DNA of 64,000 nt from Clostridia bacterium (GCA_026418275.1 JAOABQ010000112.1:62001-126000), one strand, 5' to 3'. Counted from the first letter of the stretch, positions 44,650-54,006 are shown. The notes: a model not told the origin generated them from the letters alone. Numbers and translations: made by a program.

Positions 44650-45453
44650 GTGAAGATCAATCAAGATTCCAGCATCCAGGGTACATGGAAAACACTTAAC
44701 TCCAGCATCAAAGAAGCGGAAAAAAGCAGAGAAAAATTATCTGCCGGGCAAAGAATAACAAGGGCGGCAATGGATGCAGCAGGGCTTGCCATTTCCGAAA
44801 AAATGCGTTCACAGATCAGCAACATACATACTGCTGCAAGAAATATTCAAGATGGGATATCCGCAGTTCAAACTGCAGAAGGCCAGATGGGAAATACACA
44901 AAATGCTTTAGGACGTATGCAGGAATTGGCGCTTCAAGCTTCAAACGGAGTCCTTACCGACCAGGACAGAGCGGCATTAAATGTAGAATTTCAAGAATTG
45001 AAACAGCACATTAACAAAACATCAGAGGAATCAAGTTTTAACGGACAAAGGACCTTGGACGGGAGCTTTAATAAAGGCATAAGCTTGGGAGATAAAGGAA
45101 GCATCAACATCCATATCTCGGATATGTCTCTTAATGGACTAAATATCAATGCCCTTTCTATTGATACAGAAGCAAATGCCGGAGCTGCGATGGAGGCAGT
45201 TAAGAATGCATCAGAGAAGGTATCCTCCCAAAGAGCGGATCTGGGTGCCCTTCAAAACCGGTTTGAACATACAGTGGAGAACCTTAGTACGGAAGAAATC
45301 AATACAGTTGCAGCAGAGTCAAGAATCAGGGATTTGGATATGGCAAATGAAGTCATGAAACTTACAAAAAACCAAATCTTAATGGATACCGGAAGTGCAG
45401 TGATGGCACAGGCGAATTCAAAAGCAGCATCAGTGAATAGATTATTGGGATAA
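44650..45453 (+). CDS. Flagellin
   Basis: 267 residues, with a GTG start and AAGAAGG upstream. The N-terminal D0/D1 helices (LNSSIKEAEKSREKLSAGQRITRAA, split by AMDAAGLAISEKMRSQ) and the C-terminal helix (NQILMDTGSAVMAQANSKAASVNRLLG region) are clear. The central variable part is very short, so the filament has a small outer domain. Residues for chaperone and TLR5-type contact in D1 (for example LQELALQASNG-like 'MQELALQASNG') are present. It forms the flagellar filament. The gene is monocistronic, with its own promoter and a strong terminator. Confidence 0.94.
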   Translation: MKINQDSSIQGTWKTLNSSIKEAEKSREKLSAGQRITRAAMDAAGLAISEKMRSQISNIHTAARNIQDGISAVQTAEGQMGNTQNALGRMQELALQASNGVLTDQDRAALNVEFQELKQHINKTSEESSFNGQRTLDGSFNKGISLGDKGSINIHISDMSLNGLNINALSIDTEANAGAAMEAVKNASEKVSSQRADLGALQNRFEHTVENLSTEEINTVAAESRIRDLDMANEVMKLTKNQILMDTGSAVMAQANSKAASVNRLLG

Positions 45454-45454
45454 T

Positions 45455-45488
45455 AAAAAGCAGCCGCAACGCAAGGCTGCTTTTTATT
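45455..45488 (+). terminator. Terminator after flagellin
   Basis: Arms AAAAAGCAGCC and GGCTGCTTTTT, with ATTAT following. Confidence 0.92.
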
Positions 45489-45684
45489 ATCCCAGCAAGT
45501 TTAAATTTTAACAAAGGCTTTTTAAAGGATTTAAGTCCTTCCCAATAAACAATTTATGCATAAGTAATAATATTTTGTATTTCCTCAGTTTTCTTGGAAA
45601 TACTTCCTTTTTTTCATAAATCATATTAAAATGATACTGCGATTTTTAGTAAGCCGTAGCAAAATATGTAGCTGGAGGGATACT

Positions 45685-48600
45685 ATGAACAAGGGGATGC
45701 AATTACCTTATTTGATAACAGAGTGTGGAAAAATTAAAAAAGTCGATAAGGGGTTTACGAAATTAACAGGGTATAGGGAAAAGGCGTTTTTGGAAAAGGA
45801 TTTATCTGAAGTCTTTAAAAATGTTTTGAAGGTAAGGCGCAAAATCCCGGAAGATTTAAGAAATAAAGGAAACTGCTTCCTGTTTACCAATTTAAATGAG
45901 GTCAAAGAGGTAGAAATTGTTGAGAAAAAAATGTCAAGCGCCAATCAAAAAAAGTATACATTCATAACCAGATCCAATCTTCTCTTAGACGACAAATTTC
46001 CTTTCCTAGAAGAATTATATAGAGCAAATCATATCGGGATTGCCGTTTTCAGTGTACCTGATTTTGTACTTTTAAAAGCAAATCAATATTACATCGATGC
46101 GATTGGAAGAAATCCAACCGGGATGGCTGTGGAGGAGATTTTGGATGGTTGGCATTCAAGCGAGTCCTGTAAGATCTGGATGAATGCAGTGCAAAGCGGT
46201 GAAGCTTATCACAACAAGGAACATCTTTTGGAACTTGATTTATTCAAGGATACCTACTGGAATTACACGCTGACTCCTATATGTGAAGAAGGGAAAGTGA
46301 GATACCTTTTCTTACAGCTCAGTAATGAAACAGAAAAGGACACTTTTCGCAATGAGCTGCAGGAACAAACAAAAGCAATAAAGGAACAAAACCGGCAATT
46401 GGAAGCTGTTATAGAAAATATGTCGGATGCTCTATTCATTTTTGACAAAGACGGAAATCTTTTAGTAAACAATAAAAAGGCAAGAAAATATTTCCCAAAG
46501 GGAACCATGAATACGGCAAATGACCTTTATGTTTCGTGTAAGTTTTACAACCGTGAGGGAGAGGCTATCTCCAAAGAGGATATTCCTGTCTTTCAGGTTT
46601 TAAATGGGAAAAAAATCTCCGATGCGGGAGTCACAATAGAGTACAAGGGTAAAAAAAGACACTTGAGTGTCAGCGGTACACCCATATACAGCGATTCGGG
46701 AAACATCATCATGGCTGTGATATGCAGTAAGGACGTTACCAGATACATAGACCAGGCTAAACTTTTGGAACAACGCAGCAGACAAATGGAAGCAATCATT
46801 GAAAATATGTCAGATGGACTTTTTATCATGGACAAAAACTATAAGACAACTATGCTGAACCGGGAAGCAAGGGAATTTTTTTACCGTTCGGAGATATTTA
46901 AAAATGAGGGTGACAGCCTAACTCACAACAGATATTTAAATATAGAAGGCAAAGAGATGGCATTGCTTGAAACCTCTGCTTATAAAGTTCTCAAGGGAGA
47001 GAAAATCAGGTCTATCAGGATAACAGCCGAGCGTCCCGATAAGACGGTACATTTTGATATTAGCGGCAGCCCGGTTTATGACGAGGAGGGTAAAGTAGCT
47101 TATGCCATTATATGCAGCAGGGATGTAACCGGGAGAGTGGAAACGGAAAAACTGGTTTTGGATCAGAAAAAGCAGTTGGAAACTGTGATTGAAAATATAT
47201 CGGATGCGATTTTGGTTTGTGATAAGGACGGCAATTATATTATGGCCAACCGGGCTGCAAGGGAGTTTTTTCCTTCAGGCAGTATCGGGAGAGCAGGATT
47301 TTCATATAGCATGGCAAAATACTTTGATACAGAGGGGAATGAAGTGCTGCACGATCAAATGCCCCTGACAGAAGCCATAAAATCCCGTAAAATAGCGAAT
47401 AAACGGATGATTGTAAAGCAGCCTGACAGCCTCCGCCACGTAAATATCAGTGCGGTACCTATTCTTGACAATACGGGAAATATAAATACAGTTACCGTAT
47501 GTGTACGTGATATTACTGAACTTGTTAAATACGGGGAATTAATAAAAAAGCAGAGGGATTATCTTTATAAAATTATTGATACGTTTGATCTACCCATTAT
47601 TAGGATAACTTATCCGGATTACAAACTGATCGAATTAAACCAGAAGGCTTACGGAGAACTGTGCGGATTATCCGGCTCCAAGCAGGAGTTTTTGCACCGG
47701 TTGAGGCCCGGGGATAAGGTAGTAGATTTATTTCCGGATTTTTTTGAGGGAGAAAGTTTTGAATGCATACGCAAGATGGCTGAGTCCCAAAACACCATAT
47801 ACCGTAATTGTTTTCAGGTAAAAAAGAACCATAGAAATTATTATATGAAAACCATTTACCAACCAATCATCAATTCCCAGGATCAAATAGAAGAGTTTCT
47901 CATCATATCCTTTGATGTAACTTGGGAAGTAGAACAAAGAGAAGCATTGCAAAAGCTGATTGAAATGAAGGACGAATTCTTATCTCTCATTTCCCACGAA
48001 TTTAGAACTCCTCTTACCGTGATTAATTCTGCCATACAAGCGATTGAAAACATTTGTAAGGATGAGCTTACCCCAAGGGTGAACGGATTTATCAAAAGGA
48101 TCAAACAAAACTCTTTGCGGCAGCTCCGGTTGGTTAACAATTTATTGGACATTACAAGGGTTAAGTCAGGGCGCATCAATATCCGTAAAACGAATATGGA
48201 TATTGTTTTTATTACAAAATCCATCGTTGAGTCTGTTTCGTTGTATGCAAGCCAGAAAGAAATCAAAATAAATTTTGAGTCAGAGCATTTAAATAAAATC
48301 ATTGCGATTGATGAGGAAAAATACGAGCGAATTCTTTTAAACCTGCTTTCCAATGCAATCAAATTTACACCCAGGGGGAAAGAAATAAAAGTAAGAGTAT
48401 TCCAAAAAAAACACAGGGTATATATCGAAGTAGAGGATGAAGGCGTTGGAATACCAAGGGACAAGCAAAGCTTGATATTCGAAAAGTTTGGACAGGTGGA
48501 TAGTTCACTGACCCGGCAGGCAGAGGGAACAGGGATTGGCCTGTCTTTGGTCAAAATGTTTGTTATTGCCATGGGAGGCAGTATAAGACTTAAAAGTAAA

Positions 48601-48738
48601 GAAAAAAAAGGAAGTACCTTTACTTTGTTATTTCCGGATCAGAGGGTAGAGGATAAGTCGGAAGACATGTTGAAGGAGATAACGGATAACCGGTTGATAC
48701 AAGTGGCAGCAGTTGAGTTTTCGGATATATACATATAA
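45685..48738 (+). CDS. Soluble multi-PAS hybrid-less histidine kinase (orphan)
   Basis: 1017 residues. ATG 45685 has TGGAGGG upstream. No membrane helix is present. Five PAS-like units can be made out: about 5-105, 110-225, 245-365, 370-490 and 495-620, plus a sixth before the kinase core at about 630-755. Units three to five repeat the phrase VIENMSDALF/GLF or VIENISDAIL, showing internal duplication. HisKA has LISHEFRTPL at about His771, and the ATPase domain has LNLLSNAIKFTP, DEGVGIP and GTGIGLSLVKM. No response regulator is adjacent. As with other clostridial orphan kinases, Spo0A is a possible target; that is inference. Confidence 0.9.
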   Translation: MNKGMQLPYLITECGKIKKVDKGFTKLTGYREKAFLEKDLSEVFKNVLKVRRKIPEDLRNKGNCFLFTNLNEVKEVEIVEKKMSSANQKKYTFITRSNLLLDDKFPFLEELYRANHIGIAVFSVPDFVLLKANQYYIDAIGRNPTGMAVEEILDGWHSSESCKIWMNAVQSGEAYHNKEHLLELDLFKDTYWNYTLTPICEEGKVRYLFLQLSNETEKDTFRNELQEQTKAIKEQNRQLEAVIENMSDALFIFDKDGNLLVNNKKARKYFPKGTMNTANDLYVSCKFYNREGEAISKEDIPVFQVLNGKKISDAGVTIEYKGKKRHLSVSGTPIYSDSGNIIMAVICSKDVTRYIDQAKLLEQRSRQMEAIIENMSDGLFIMDKNYKTTMLNREAREFFYRSEIFKNEGDSLTHNRYLNIEGKEMALLETSAYKVLKGEKIRSIRITAERPDKTVHFDISGSPVYDEEGKVAYAIICSRDVTGRVETEKLVLDQKKQLETVIENISDAILVCDKDGNYIMANRAAREFFPSGSIGRAGFSYSMAKYFDTEGNEVLHDQMPLTEAIKSRKIANKRMIVKQPDSLRHVNISAVPILDNTGNINTVTVCVRDITELVKYGELIKKQRDYLYKIIDTFDLPIIRITYPDYKLIELNQKAYGELCGLSGSKQEFLHRLRPGDKVVDLFPDFFEGESFECIRKMAESQNTIYRNCFQVKKNHRNYYMKTIYQPIINSQDQIEEFLIISFDVTWEVEQREALQKLIEMKDEFLSLISHEFRTPLTVINSAIQAIENICKDELTPRVNGFIKRIKQNSLRQLRLVNNLLDITRVKSGRINIRKTNMDIVFITKSIVESVSLYASQKEIKINFESEHLNKIIAIDEEKYERILLNLLSNAIKFTPRGKEIKVRVFQKKHRVYIEVEDEGVGIPRDKQSLIFEKFGQVDSSLTRQAEGTGIGLSLVKMFVIAMGGSIRLKSKEKKGSTFTLLFPDQRVEDKSEDMLKEITDNRLIQVAAVEFSDIYI

Positions 48739-49242
48739 AAAACCTTCAATACCTTCGTAAGTGAATATAAATAGTAGCGGACAAACAACAAAGGATCAAC
48801 TTAGAACATAAAATATATGAACCGTGAGTAAGATTTACATTGGAATCATTTATCACACTCAATTCAATCAAAGGATGGGAAGTGCGAAAACTGAATAATT
48901 AGATCGTGAAAAAGATTTTTATGGGTAAATCGAATTTTCACGATTTTAAATCAAGGAAATTGAAGCCCTATGTATAATCTTTATCACGTTCAATTAGATA
49001 TAAATTGTTTTTCTATCTTCTATATAATATTTAAGAAGACAAATAATTACTTTGTAGAGTATTGATTTTTACTATATTATAAAAAGTAATCATGAAAATT
49101 TTACAGATCCTCTTGATTTTTTTAATCATATTATGATAAAATTACACAATACAAGGACATGTGTGCACCGTACGCGAACATGTTTGTGATATGAATAACA
49201 AAATTCTTTTAAAATAGTGTATTTATTATGGGGGTGTATCAA
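48739..49242 (+). other. 504-bp intergenic region before asd
   Basis: No gene is seen. It contains family B repeat copy 2 (48902-49000) and, just upstream at 48842-48870, a second stretch like the repeat's right end (ATCATTTATCAC ACTCAATT), suggesting a partial tandem copy. No lysine riboswitch or T-box features were found. A weak promoter may lie at TTGATT/TAAAAT near 49117-49146. Confidence 0.45.
48902..49000 (+). repeat. Family B repeat, copy 2
   Basis: TCGTGAAAAAGATT at the left end is nearly the inverse of AATCTTTATCACG at the right end, so this copy shows terminal inverted repeats best. The centre carries GAATTTTCACGA and TTAAATCAAGGAAATTGAAG. Confidence 0.75.
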
Positions 49243-50328
49243 ATGAGTCAAAAATTAAAAGTGGGTATTGTTGGTGGTACAGGGATGGTTGGCCAGCGTT
49301 TTATCGCACTCTTGGAAAATCATCCGTGGTTTGAAATTGTATCCATAGCAGCAAGCGAGAGGTCAGCTGGAAAAACCTATGCTGAATCGGTAGGCAACAG
49401 GTGGAAGCTTGGCACACCAATGCCCGAATGTGTAAAGAATATCATGGTTAAGAATGCAAGCAATGTTGAAGAAGTTGCAAGTGAAGTTGATTTTGTATTT
49501 TGCGCAGTTGATATGAAGAAGGAAGAAATCAAAGCGTTGGAAGAAGCGTATGCAAAGGCGGAAACACCGGTTGTTTCCAACAACTCTGCACACCGCTGGA
49601 CACCGGATGTGCCCATGCTTATTCCTGAAGTCAATGATGATCATTTAAAAATTATTGAAGCGCAGATGAAAAGGTTGGGTACTAAAAACGGTTTTATTGC
49701 TGTAAAGCCCAATTGCTCCATTCAGAGTTATGTACCTGCCATCCATGCATTGAAAGAGTTTGGACCTAAAAAGGTAACGGCTTGTACATACCAGGCTATT
49801 TCAGGTGCTGGTAAAACCTTTACGGATTGGCCGGAAATGATCGATAATGTAATTCCGTATATTGGCGGCGAAGAAGAAAAAAGTGAAAATGAACCCTTAA
49901 AGATATGGGGCTCCATCCAAAACAATGAGATTGTTAAAGCATTGGAACCTGTGATTACTACCCAATGTATCCGTGTTCCTGTGTCGGACGGACACCTGGC
50001 AACCGTTTTCATCTCCTTTGATAAGAAACCTTCAAAGGAAAAAATCATAGAGTTGTGGGAAAGCTACAAAGGTAAACCCCAGACTATGAATTTACCAAGT
50101 GCACCGAAGCCGTTTTTGAAATACTTTACTGAGGATAACAGACCTCAGACCAAGCTGGACAGGGATTTCGAGAACGGAATGGGCATCACTGTGGGAAGAC
50201 TCAGGGAAGACCATGTCTATGATTATAAATTTGTATGTCTTTCACATAATACAGTAAGAGGCGCGGCAGGCGGGGCGGTTCTTATTGCCGAACTGCTTAA
50301 GATGGAAGGGTATTTGAAAGCAAAATAG
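49243..50328 (+). CDS. asd: Aspartate-semialdehyde dehydrogenase (archaeal/fungal-type)
   Basis: 361 residues. ATG 49243 has GGGGGTG 6-7 bases upstream; an in-frame ATG at 49228 overlaps that site. The NAD(P) motif is GGTGMVGQRF at residue 11. The catalytic Cys is in KPNCSIQSY (about residue 153) and the catalytic His in SDGHLAT. The enzyme reduces aspartyl phosphate to aspartate semialdehyde on the path to lysine, diaminopimelate, threonine and methionine. Length and the SNNSAHRW and KPNCS contexts match the archaeal/fungal branch, not the Bacillus one. Such enzymes occur in many clostridia. Confidence 0.95.
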   Translation: MSQKLKVGIVGGTGMVGQRFIALLENHPWFEIVSIAASERSAGKTYAESVGNRWKLGTPMPECVKNIMVKNASNVEEVASEVDFVFCAVDMKKEEIKALEEAYAKAETPVVSNNSAHRWTPDVPMLIPEVNDDHLKIIEAQMKRLGTKNGFIAVKPNCSIQSYVPAIHALKEFGPKKVTACTYQAISGAGKTFTDWPEMIDNVIPYIGGEEEKSENEPLKIWGSIQNNEIVKALEPVITTQCIRVPVSDGHLATVFISFDKKPSKEKIIELWESYKGKPQTMNLPSAPKPFLKYFTEDNRPQTKLDRDFENGMGITVGRLREDHVYDYKFVCLSHNTVRGAAGGAVLIAELLKMEGYLKAK

Positions 50329-50344
50329 TTGTAATGAATAAAAG

Positions 50345-50375
50345 AGAGTCTAAGGCCATGGTCTTAGACTCTTTT
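50345..50375 (+). terminator. Terminator after asd
   Basis: AGAGTCTAAG and CTTAGACTCT arms, then TTTTT. Confidence 0.92.
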
Positions 50376-50419
50376 TGGATCTTTGGTACAATTTCTATAG
50401 GATTATGAAGATATTGGCC

Positions 50420-51895
50420 TCAATCGGGAATTTTCCTATAATCATAAACGGATTTATCCGGAACATATTTTTTTCCGTCAAATTGAAACGAATATTCTTC
50501 TTGAACAGGTTTGGGGATATCCGGGTTAAATATGCTGTTCATACCCCCTTTATCATTTTCATAATGTTCCTTATCGAAGAATGTGTTGACCTTGAGCGTA
50601 ATATCCAGCAAATGAGGGTCCTCTTCGTTTAATTTGAAGTCAAAATCGTTAAAAAAGCTATAGGCACATTCACCATTGGACCAAACTAAGCCTTCGTCAA
50701 AAATCGGGTTCAGTTTATTTTGGATATAGGAATAAACTGTTACATTTCTAATGTCCCATTTATGTTGATTTATTTTCTCCATAACGATTTCATTTCTACC
50801 GTCGGTATTGATATCCGCCAATTGGAAGTTTAGATTCTTTTCCGTTTCACCAGCTAGAAGTTTATAGCCGTCCCCATCCGGTGTAAATATAAGCAGTATA
50901 TCCCTAAAATCCCAGGGTGAATCTGAAGTATTCTTATACAGCTTAATGATGTAATCTTTTTTTGAGGGATCATCTGAAGATAAATTTACTTTTAAAGCCT
51001 CTACCAATGAAATATCCGCTGGATTTATATTTTCGTTCATTTTGTCGCGAAGCAGGCCGGCGGCTGTCTCAATTAGATTAACTTTTAAAATATTCTCCAA
51101 TGCATTCATATTTGTAAGCTTACTTCCTTCATCCTTCTGAGAAGTACTGTCGGATTTTGAGGCATCATTTTTTTCATTACCCAGCCAGCTTTTTTGAAGA
51201 AAGTTAGTGTTATTTGAACTTACCAGATTTGAGTCTTTAATTGTAAACCCATGGTATATGGCGCTATTTTGATGTTTAATAGCAAATCCGGCAATACTGT
51301 CATCGGGTACAATTGTTGAATAGTCGCCCAGCAGGGTATTCCCTGATTCATCATAGCCTATGCTTTGGAGAGACTGGTCCTTCCAAAGGAAGAGATCACA
51401 AAAACGATTGCCGTTTTGTGTCCAGCCTACAAGGAGTCCATAGGAGCCATCTTTATTTTGCTTTAGAGCAATTAGCTTATCCATATCGGAAGGGGCAGTG
51501 TTTTCCTTTCGCATATCTTCTGCCCATATTTTTTTCCAGGTCCCTTCCTTAATTATAATGATGCCATCCTGTGTATTTTCCTGAGAAGACCTGTAACCCG
51601 CAATTACTTCATCCACACCATCTCCATCCAGATCTGCTGCAATAAACTTTTTGCCGCTTAAATTGCCGGGATTTAATAATTTGGCGTCTCCCGGTAGGTT
51701 TTTGGTAAGATGCTCCAACACTTCCTTTTCACTAAACTTTGCCGAATCCTTGTCCTTGTTATCTTCTGTTGACTTCGCGGCGGATGAAGGGCTTTCAACG
51801 GGAGCAGGTGATTTTGAAGGATTACATCCGGTCATGGATAAAGCAATAAGACTTCCAATTGAGAATAACAGAACATGCTTTAACATTTTTTTCAT
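50420..51895 (-). CDS. Lipoprotein with FG-GAP/VCBS-like Asp-rich repeats
   Basis: 491 residues. A lipoprotein signal ends in the lipobox MTGC (Cys24). A Ser/Pro/Ala/Lys linker (about 25-55) follows. Two Asp-rich calcium-loop-like motifs are clear: AADLDGDGVDEVIAG (about residue 90) and LADINTDGRNEIVM (about 390). Such motifs occur in beta-propeller FG-GAP repeats and dockerin/EF-hand loops. AAAGGG lies 10 bases before the ATG. It lies about 50 bp downstream of the lysozyme-like gene on the same strand, so co-transcription is likely. Function is unknown; an outer-surface binding or sensor role is plausible. Confidence 0.8.
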   Translation of the reverse strand: MKKMLKHVLLFSIGSLIALSMTGCNPSKSPAPVESPSSAAKSTEDNKDKDSAKFSEKEVLEHLTKNLPGDAKLLNPGNLSGKKFIAADLDGDGVDEVIAGYRSSQENTQDGIIIIKEGTWKKIWAEDMRKENTAPSDMDKLIALKQNKDGSYGLLVGWTQNGNRFCDLFLWKDQSLQSIGYDESGNTLLGDYSTIVPDDSIAGFAIKHQNSAIYHGFTIKDSNLVSSNNTNFLQKSWLGNEKNDASKSDSTSQKDEGSKLTNMNALENILKVNLIETAAGLLRDKMNENINPADISLVEALKVNLSSDDPSKKDYIIKLYKNTSDSPWDFRDILLIFTPDGDGYKLLAGETEKNLNFQLADINTDGRNEIVMEKINQHKWDIRNVTVYSYIQNKLNPIFDEGLVWSNGECAYSFFNDFDFKLNEEDPHLLDITLKVNTFFDKEHYENDKGGMNSIFNPDIPKPVQEEYSFQFDGKKYVPDKSVYDYRKIPD

Positions 51896-51945
51896 AGAAT
51901 TAAAACCCTTTCTTAAATGTAAGTTTAAGAAGCTTTATCCTGCTA

Positions 51946-53211
51946 TTATTTTCTATCTGCAGAACGAAAAGCTTCATAGAATACATACGCGCGGCTTACG
52001 TACTCAGCTTGCGTTCCATAGCTGCCCCGGGATCGATTTGGGTCCCCCCAGTTGGGGTAGGCTACTTTAGGAAACGCCTTGGCAAGATCCTTTTCTTTAC
52101 TGTAAGCGCCTTTAAACTCATCAGCTAGATAACGGATACTATACTCCGGATTGTTTCGCAGCATGTCGGACGCTTTTTGTGTATCATTGGGAAGAGATAT
52201 GTTAAGGCCCGGAACCTGTGTTCCTTTTACATACTGAGCCTGGGTAGCGCCAATTCCGGCTGCGTGCATACCGCCTCCAACATCTTGCATTTTGGGGTTG
52301 AAATTATGGGTATTGCAATTGTAGCTTTCAAAAACACAATATGCGGCAAGAGCATATGGATCTACCCCCATTTCGGAGCCTATTTTTTTAAATGATTCTC
52401 CATAGGATGCCCACATATTGGGTATGTCCTTTACAATACTTGGAATATTATATATATTTGTTTTATCCTTGCTCGCATCATAAAAACCGGGGAACTTGGA
52501 TGTATTAAAAGTATGACTTGGCGCATTATTACCGGGTACCGGCTTACTTGCAGAAGGTGATGCAGGCTTCGCAGGCGGAGCTGCTGAAGGTTTAGCAGAT
52601 GGCGCCGCTGTTGGGGGTGGAGCAGATGGAGATACAGTGACACCGGGCACGGTGGATTTAGGTATAACCGGGACCGGTTTCCTTTCCGGAATCCACCTTG
52701 GAGCATACTTTGGAGGTAGGGTGGGACCTATTGTAACAGAGCGTGGACCAATTAACTGGTGGATAAAGGGCAGCATTGTCAACCCGGTCCAAAGTGGGTT
52801 TTTAGTAATGATGGATGTAATGGTTGTCAACCCGTTATAAATAAGAAGGCCTGAATGTGTCAAGGCAGAATAAATTTTCGGGACAATACCCGAAATGAAA
52901 TTTGAAAACCTGTCAAGAATGCCTGCAGAGTGAGATAACTCATTGGAAAGCCTGTTATCTGTTTCTTCAAGAGCATTTGCGGCTTTAAGTACAAACTGCT
53001 TTATGTGGAAAGTTTGTTCCGCGATTCGTGATGCATTTCTGCATGCGGTATGTACCTGATTCAAAACTTGTGCCTTTTCCGGGACATCCCAGCTTAGACT
53101 GTTCATGGTAGTTTGAATCTCTCTTTCAATTTGACTTAAGTTATCCATAATTCCTTTGAGCTGATTTGAAAGGATTTGCATTGATTGAAAGTTAGCGTAG
53201 ATTTCTGGCAT
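51946..53211 (-). CDS. WXG100-like protein fused to a lysozyme/SLT-like domain
   Basis: 421 residues. The start is the ATG ending at 53211, with CGAGGAGG upstream. Residues 1-105 are a helical hairpin with W41 in LSWDVPEK at the turn, like WXG100/ESAT-6 proteins but with W-D-V in place of W-x-G. Two hydrophobic helices (about 105-155) and a Pro/Ala/Ser-rich linker (about 160-230) follow. The C-terminal domain (240-421) looks like a lytic transglycosylase or lysozyme. Candidate catalytic Glu295 is in YCVFESYN, with GIGATQAQYV as a GLMQ-like loop. The layout suggests a cell-wall hydrolase delivered or anchored through the membrane. No EssC-type secretion ATPase is in the window. Confidence 0.7.
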   Translation of the reverse strand: MPEIYANFQSMQILSNQLKGIMDNLSQIEREIQTTMNSLSWDVPEKAQVLNQVHTACRNASRIAEQTFHIKQFVLKAANALEETDNRLSNELSHSAGILDRFSNFISGIVPKIYSALTHSGLLIYNGLTTITSIITKNPLWTGLTMLPFIHQLIGPRSVTIGPTLPPKYAPRWIPERKPVPVIPKSTVPGVTVSPSAPPPTAAPSAKPSAAPPAKPASPSASKPVPGNNAPSHTFNTSKFPGFYDASKDKTNIYNIPSIVKDIPNMWASYGESFKKIGSEMGVDPYALAAYCVFESYNCNTHNFNPKMQDVGGGMHAAGIGATQAQYVKGTQVPGLNISLPNDTQKASDMLRNNPEYSIRYLADEFKGAYSKEKDLAKAFPKVAYPNWGDPNRSRGSYGTQAEYVSRAYVFYEAFRSADRK

Positions 53212-53314
53212 GGATATACCTCCTCGGAGTACTGGAGTTAAACAATTAAACTTTAGGATGCTTTGACTCACTAGCTTTGTTAACTTGAAGCGCAAATAGA
53301 ATGAAGTTGTGAGC

Positions 53315-53405
53315 TGTATTGAACGCGATAATACATCGTGCTTTAATTTCCTTGATTTAATAACATAAAAATTCAGTTAACCGTGCAAAATCATTTTCAC
53401 GTTAT
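53315..53405 (-). repeat. Family B repeat, copy 3 (inverted)
   Basis: On the - strand it reads CGTGAAAATGATTTTGCACGG, then TTATTAAATCAAGGAAATTAAAG, then GTATTATCGCGTTCAAT. It is the closest relative of copy 1. Confidence 0.75.
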
Positions 53406-53512
53406 GTATAGAAAATATCTGCTACTAAATATTATAAACTAAAGTGAGCAAATTGGAAATATTGGTTAGAGAATTATGTTAATAATTATTGTAACCCTTC
53501 GATTTTCTTGTA

Positions 53513-53593
53513 TTGACGAATAAACTTGTATAGACTATGATTAATACTGGAAATTCAGGTCTTTATTGGGGGAGTTTTTCCAATAAAGCTCCC
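53513..53593 (+). promoter_or_regulatory. Promoter and alternative-hairpin leader of the glyoxalase gene
   Basis: TTGACG (53513-53518) and TATGAT (53536-53541) are 17 bases apart. The leader can fold in two exclusive ways: CTTTATTGG (53561) with CCAATAAAG (53580-53588), or GGGAG (about 53570) with CTCCC (53589-53593). A T5 run lies in the loop. This may act as a switch, but no known class is matched. Confidence 0.5.
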
Positions 53594-53622
53594 GTGAGTA
53601 TTATATATTGAAGGAGATCATG

Positions 53623-54006
53623 ATGAAAATCCATCATATTGCAATTTGGGTAAAAGATTTGGAAAAAATGAAGCAGTTTTATATTAATTTTTTTGCGGGC
53701 AAATCAGGAGAGAAGTATTACAACAAAAAAACAGAATTTCAATCATATTTTATAAGCTTTGAGTCCGGAAGCAGACTTGAAATCATGACAAAACCAGACA
53801 TCCTTGAACAGTATACCGACAAGCAACGAACAGGATATACGCACATGGCTTTTTCCGTTGGCAGTAAAGAAGCTGTGGATGATTTGACTGAAAGGTTACG
53901 GGTAAATGGATACCGGGTTATAAGTGAACCGAGAACAACGGGTGATGGGTATTATGAAAGCACTGTATTGGACCCTGAGAATAACAGAATTGAAATTGTT
54001 CAATGA
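53623..54006 (+). CDS. Glyoxalase/bleomycin-resistance (VOC) family protein
   Basis: 127 residues. ATG 53623 is 6 bases from AAGGAG and preferred over ATG 53620. Two beta-alpha-beta-beta-beta units are visible. Four likely metal ligands follow the VOC order: His in HHIAIW, Glu in RLEIM, His in THMAFS and Glu in NRIEIV. VOC enzymes include lactoylglutathione lyase, epimerases and antibiotic-binding proteins. The small size and retained ligands point to an active metalloenzyme such as a glyoxalase I-like lyase, but the substrate cannot be told. The next gene starts 66 bp downstream. Confidence 0.88.
   Translation: MKIHHIAIWVKDLEKMKQFYINFFAGKSGEKYYNKKTEFQSYFISFESGSRLEIMTKPDILEQYTDKQRTGYTHMAFSVGSKEAVDDLTERLRVNGYRVISEPRTTGDGYYESTVLDPENNRIEIVQ

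Noticed and set aside
47883..48572. 229-codon antisense frame in the PAS kinase gene
   Set aside because: It mirrors the conserved kinase core and has no ribosome site.
48739..49242. Lysine riboswitch or T-box before asd
   Set aside because: No conserved core motifs; the region is filled mostly by repeat B and AT-rich DNA.
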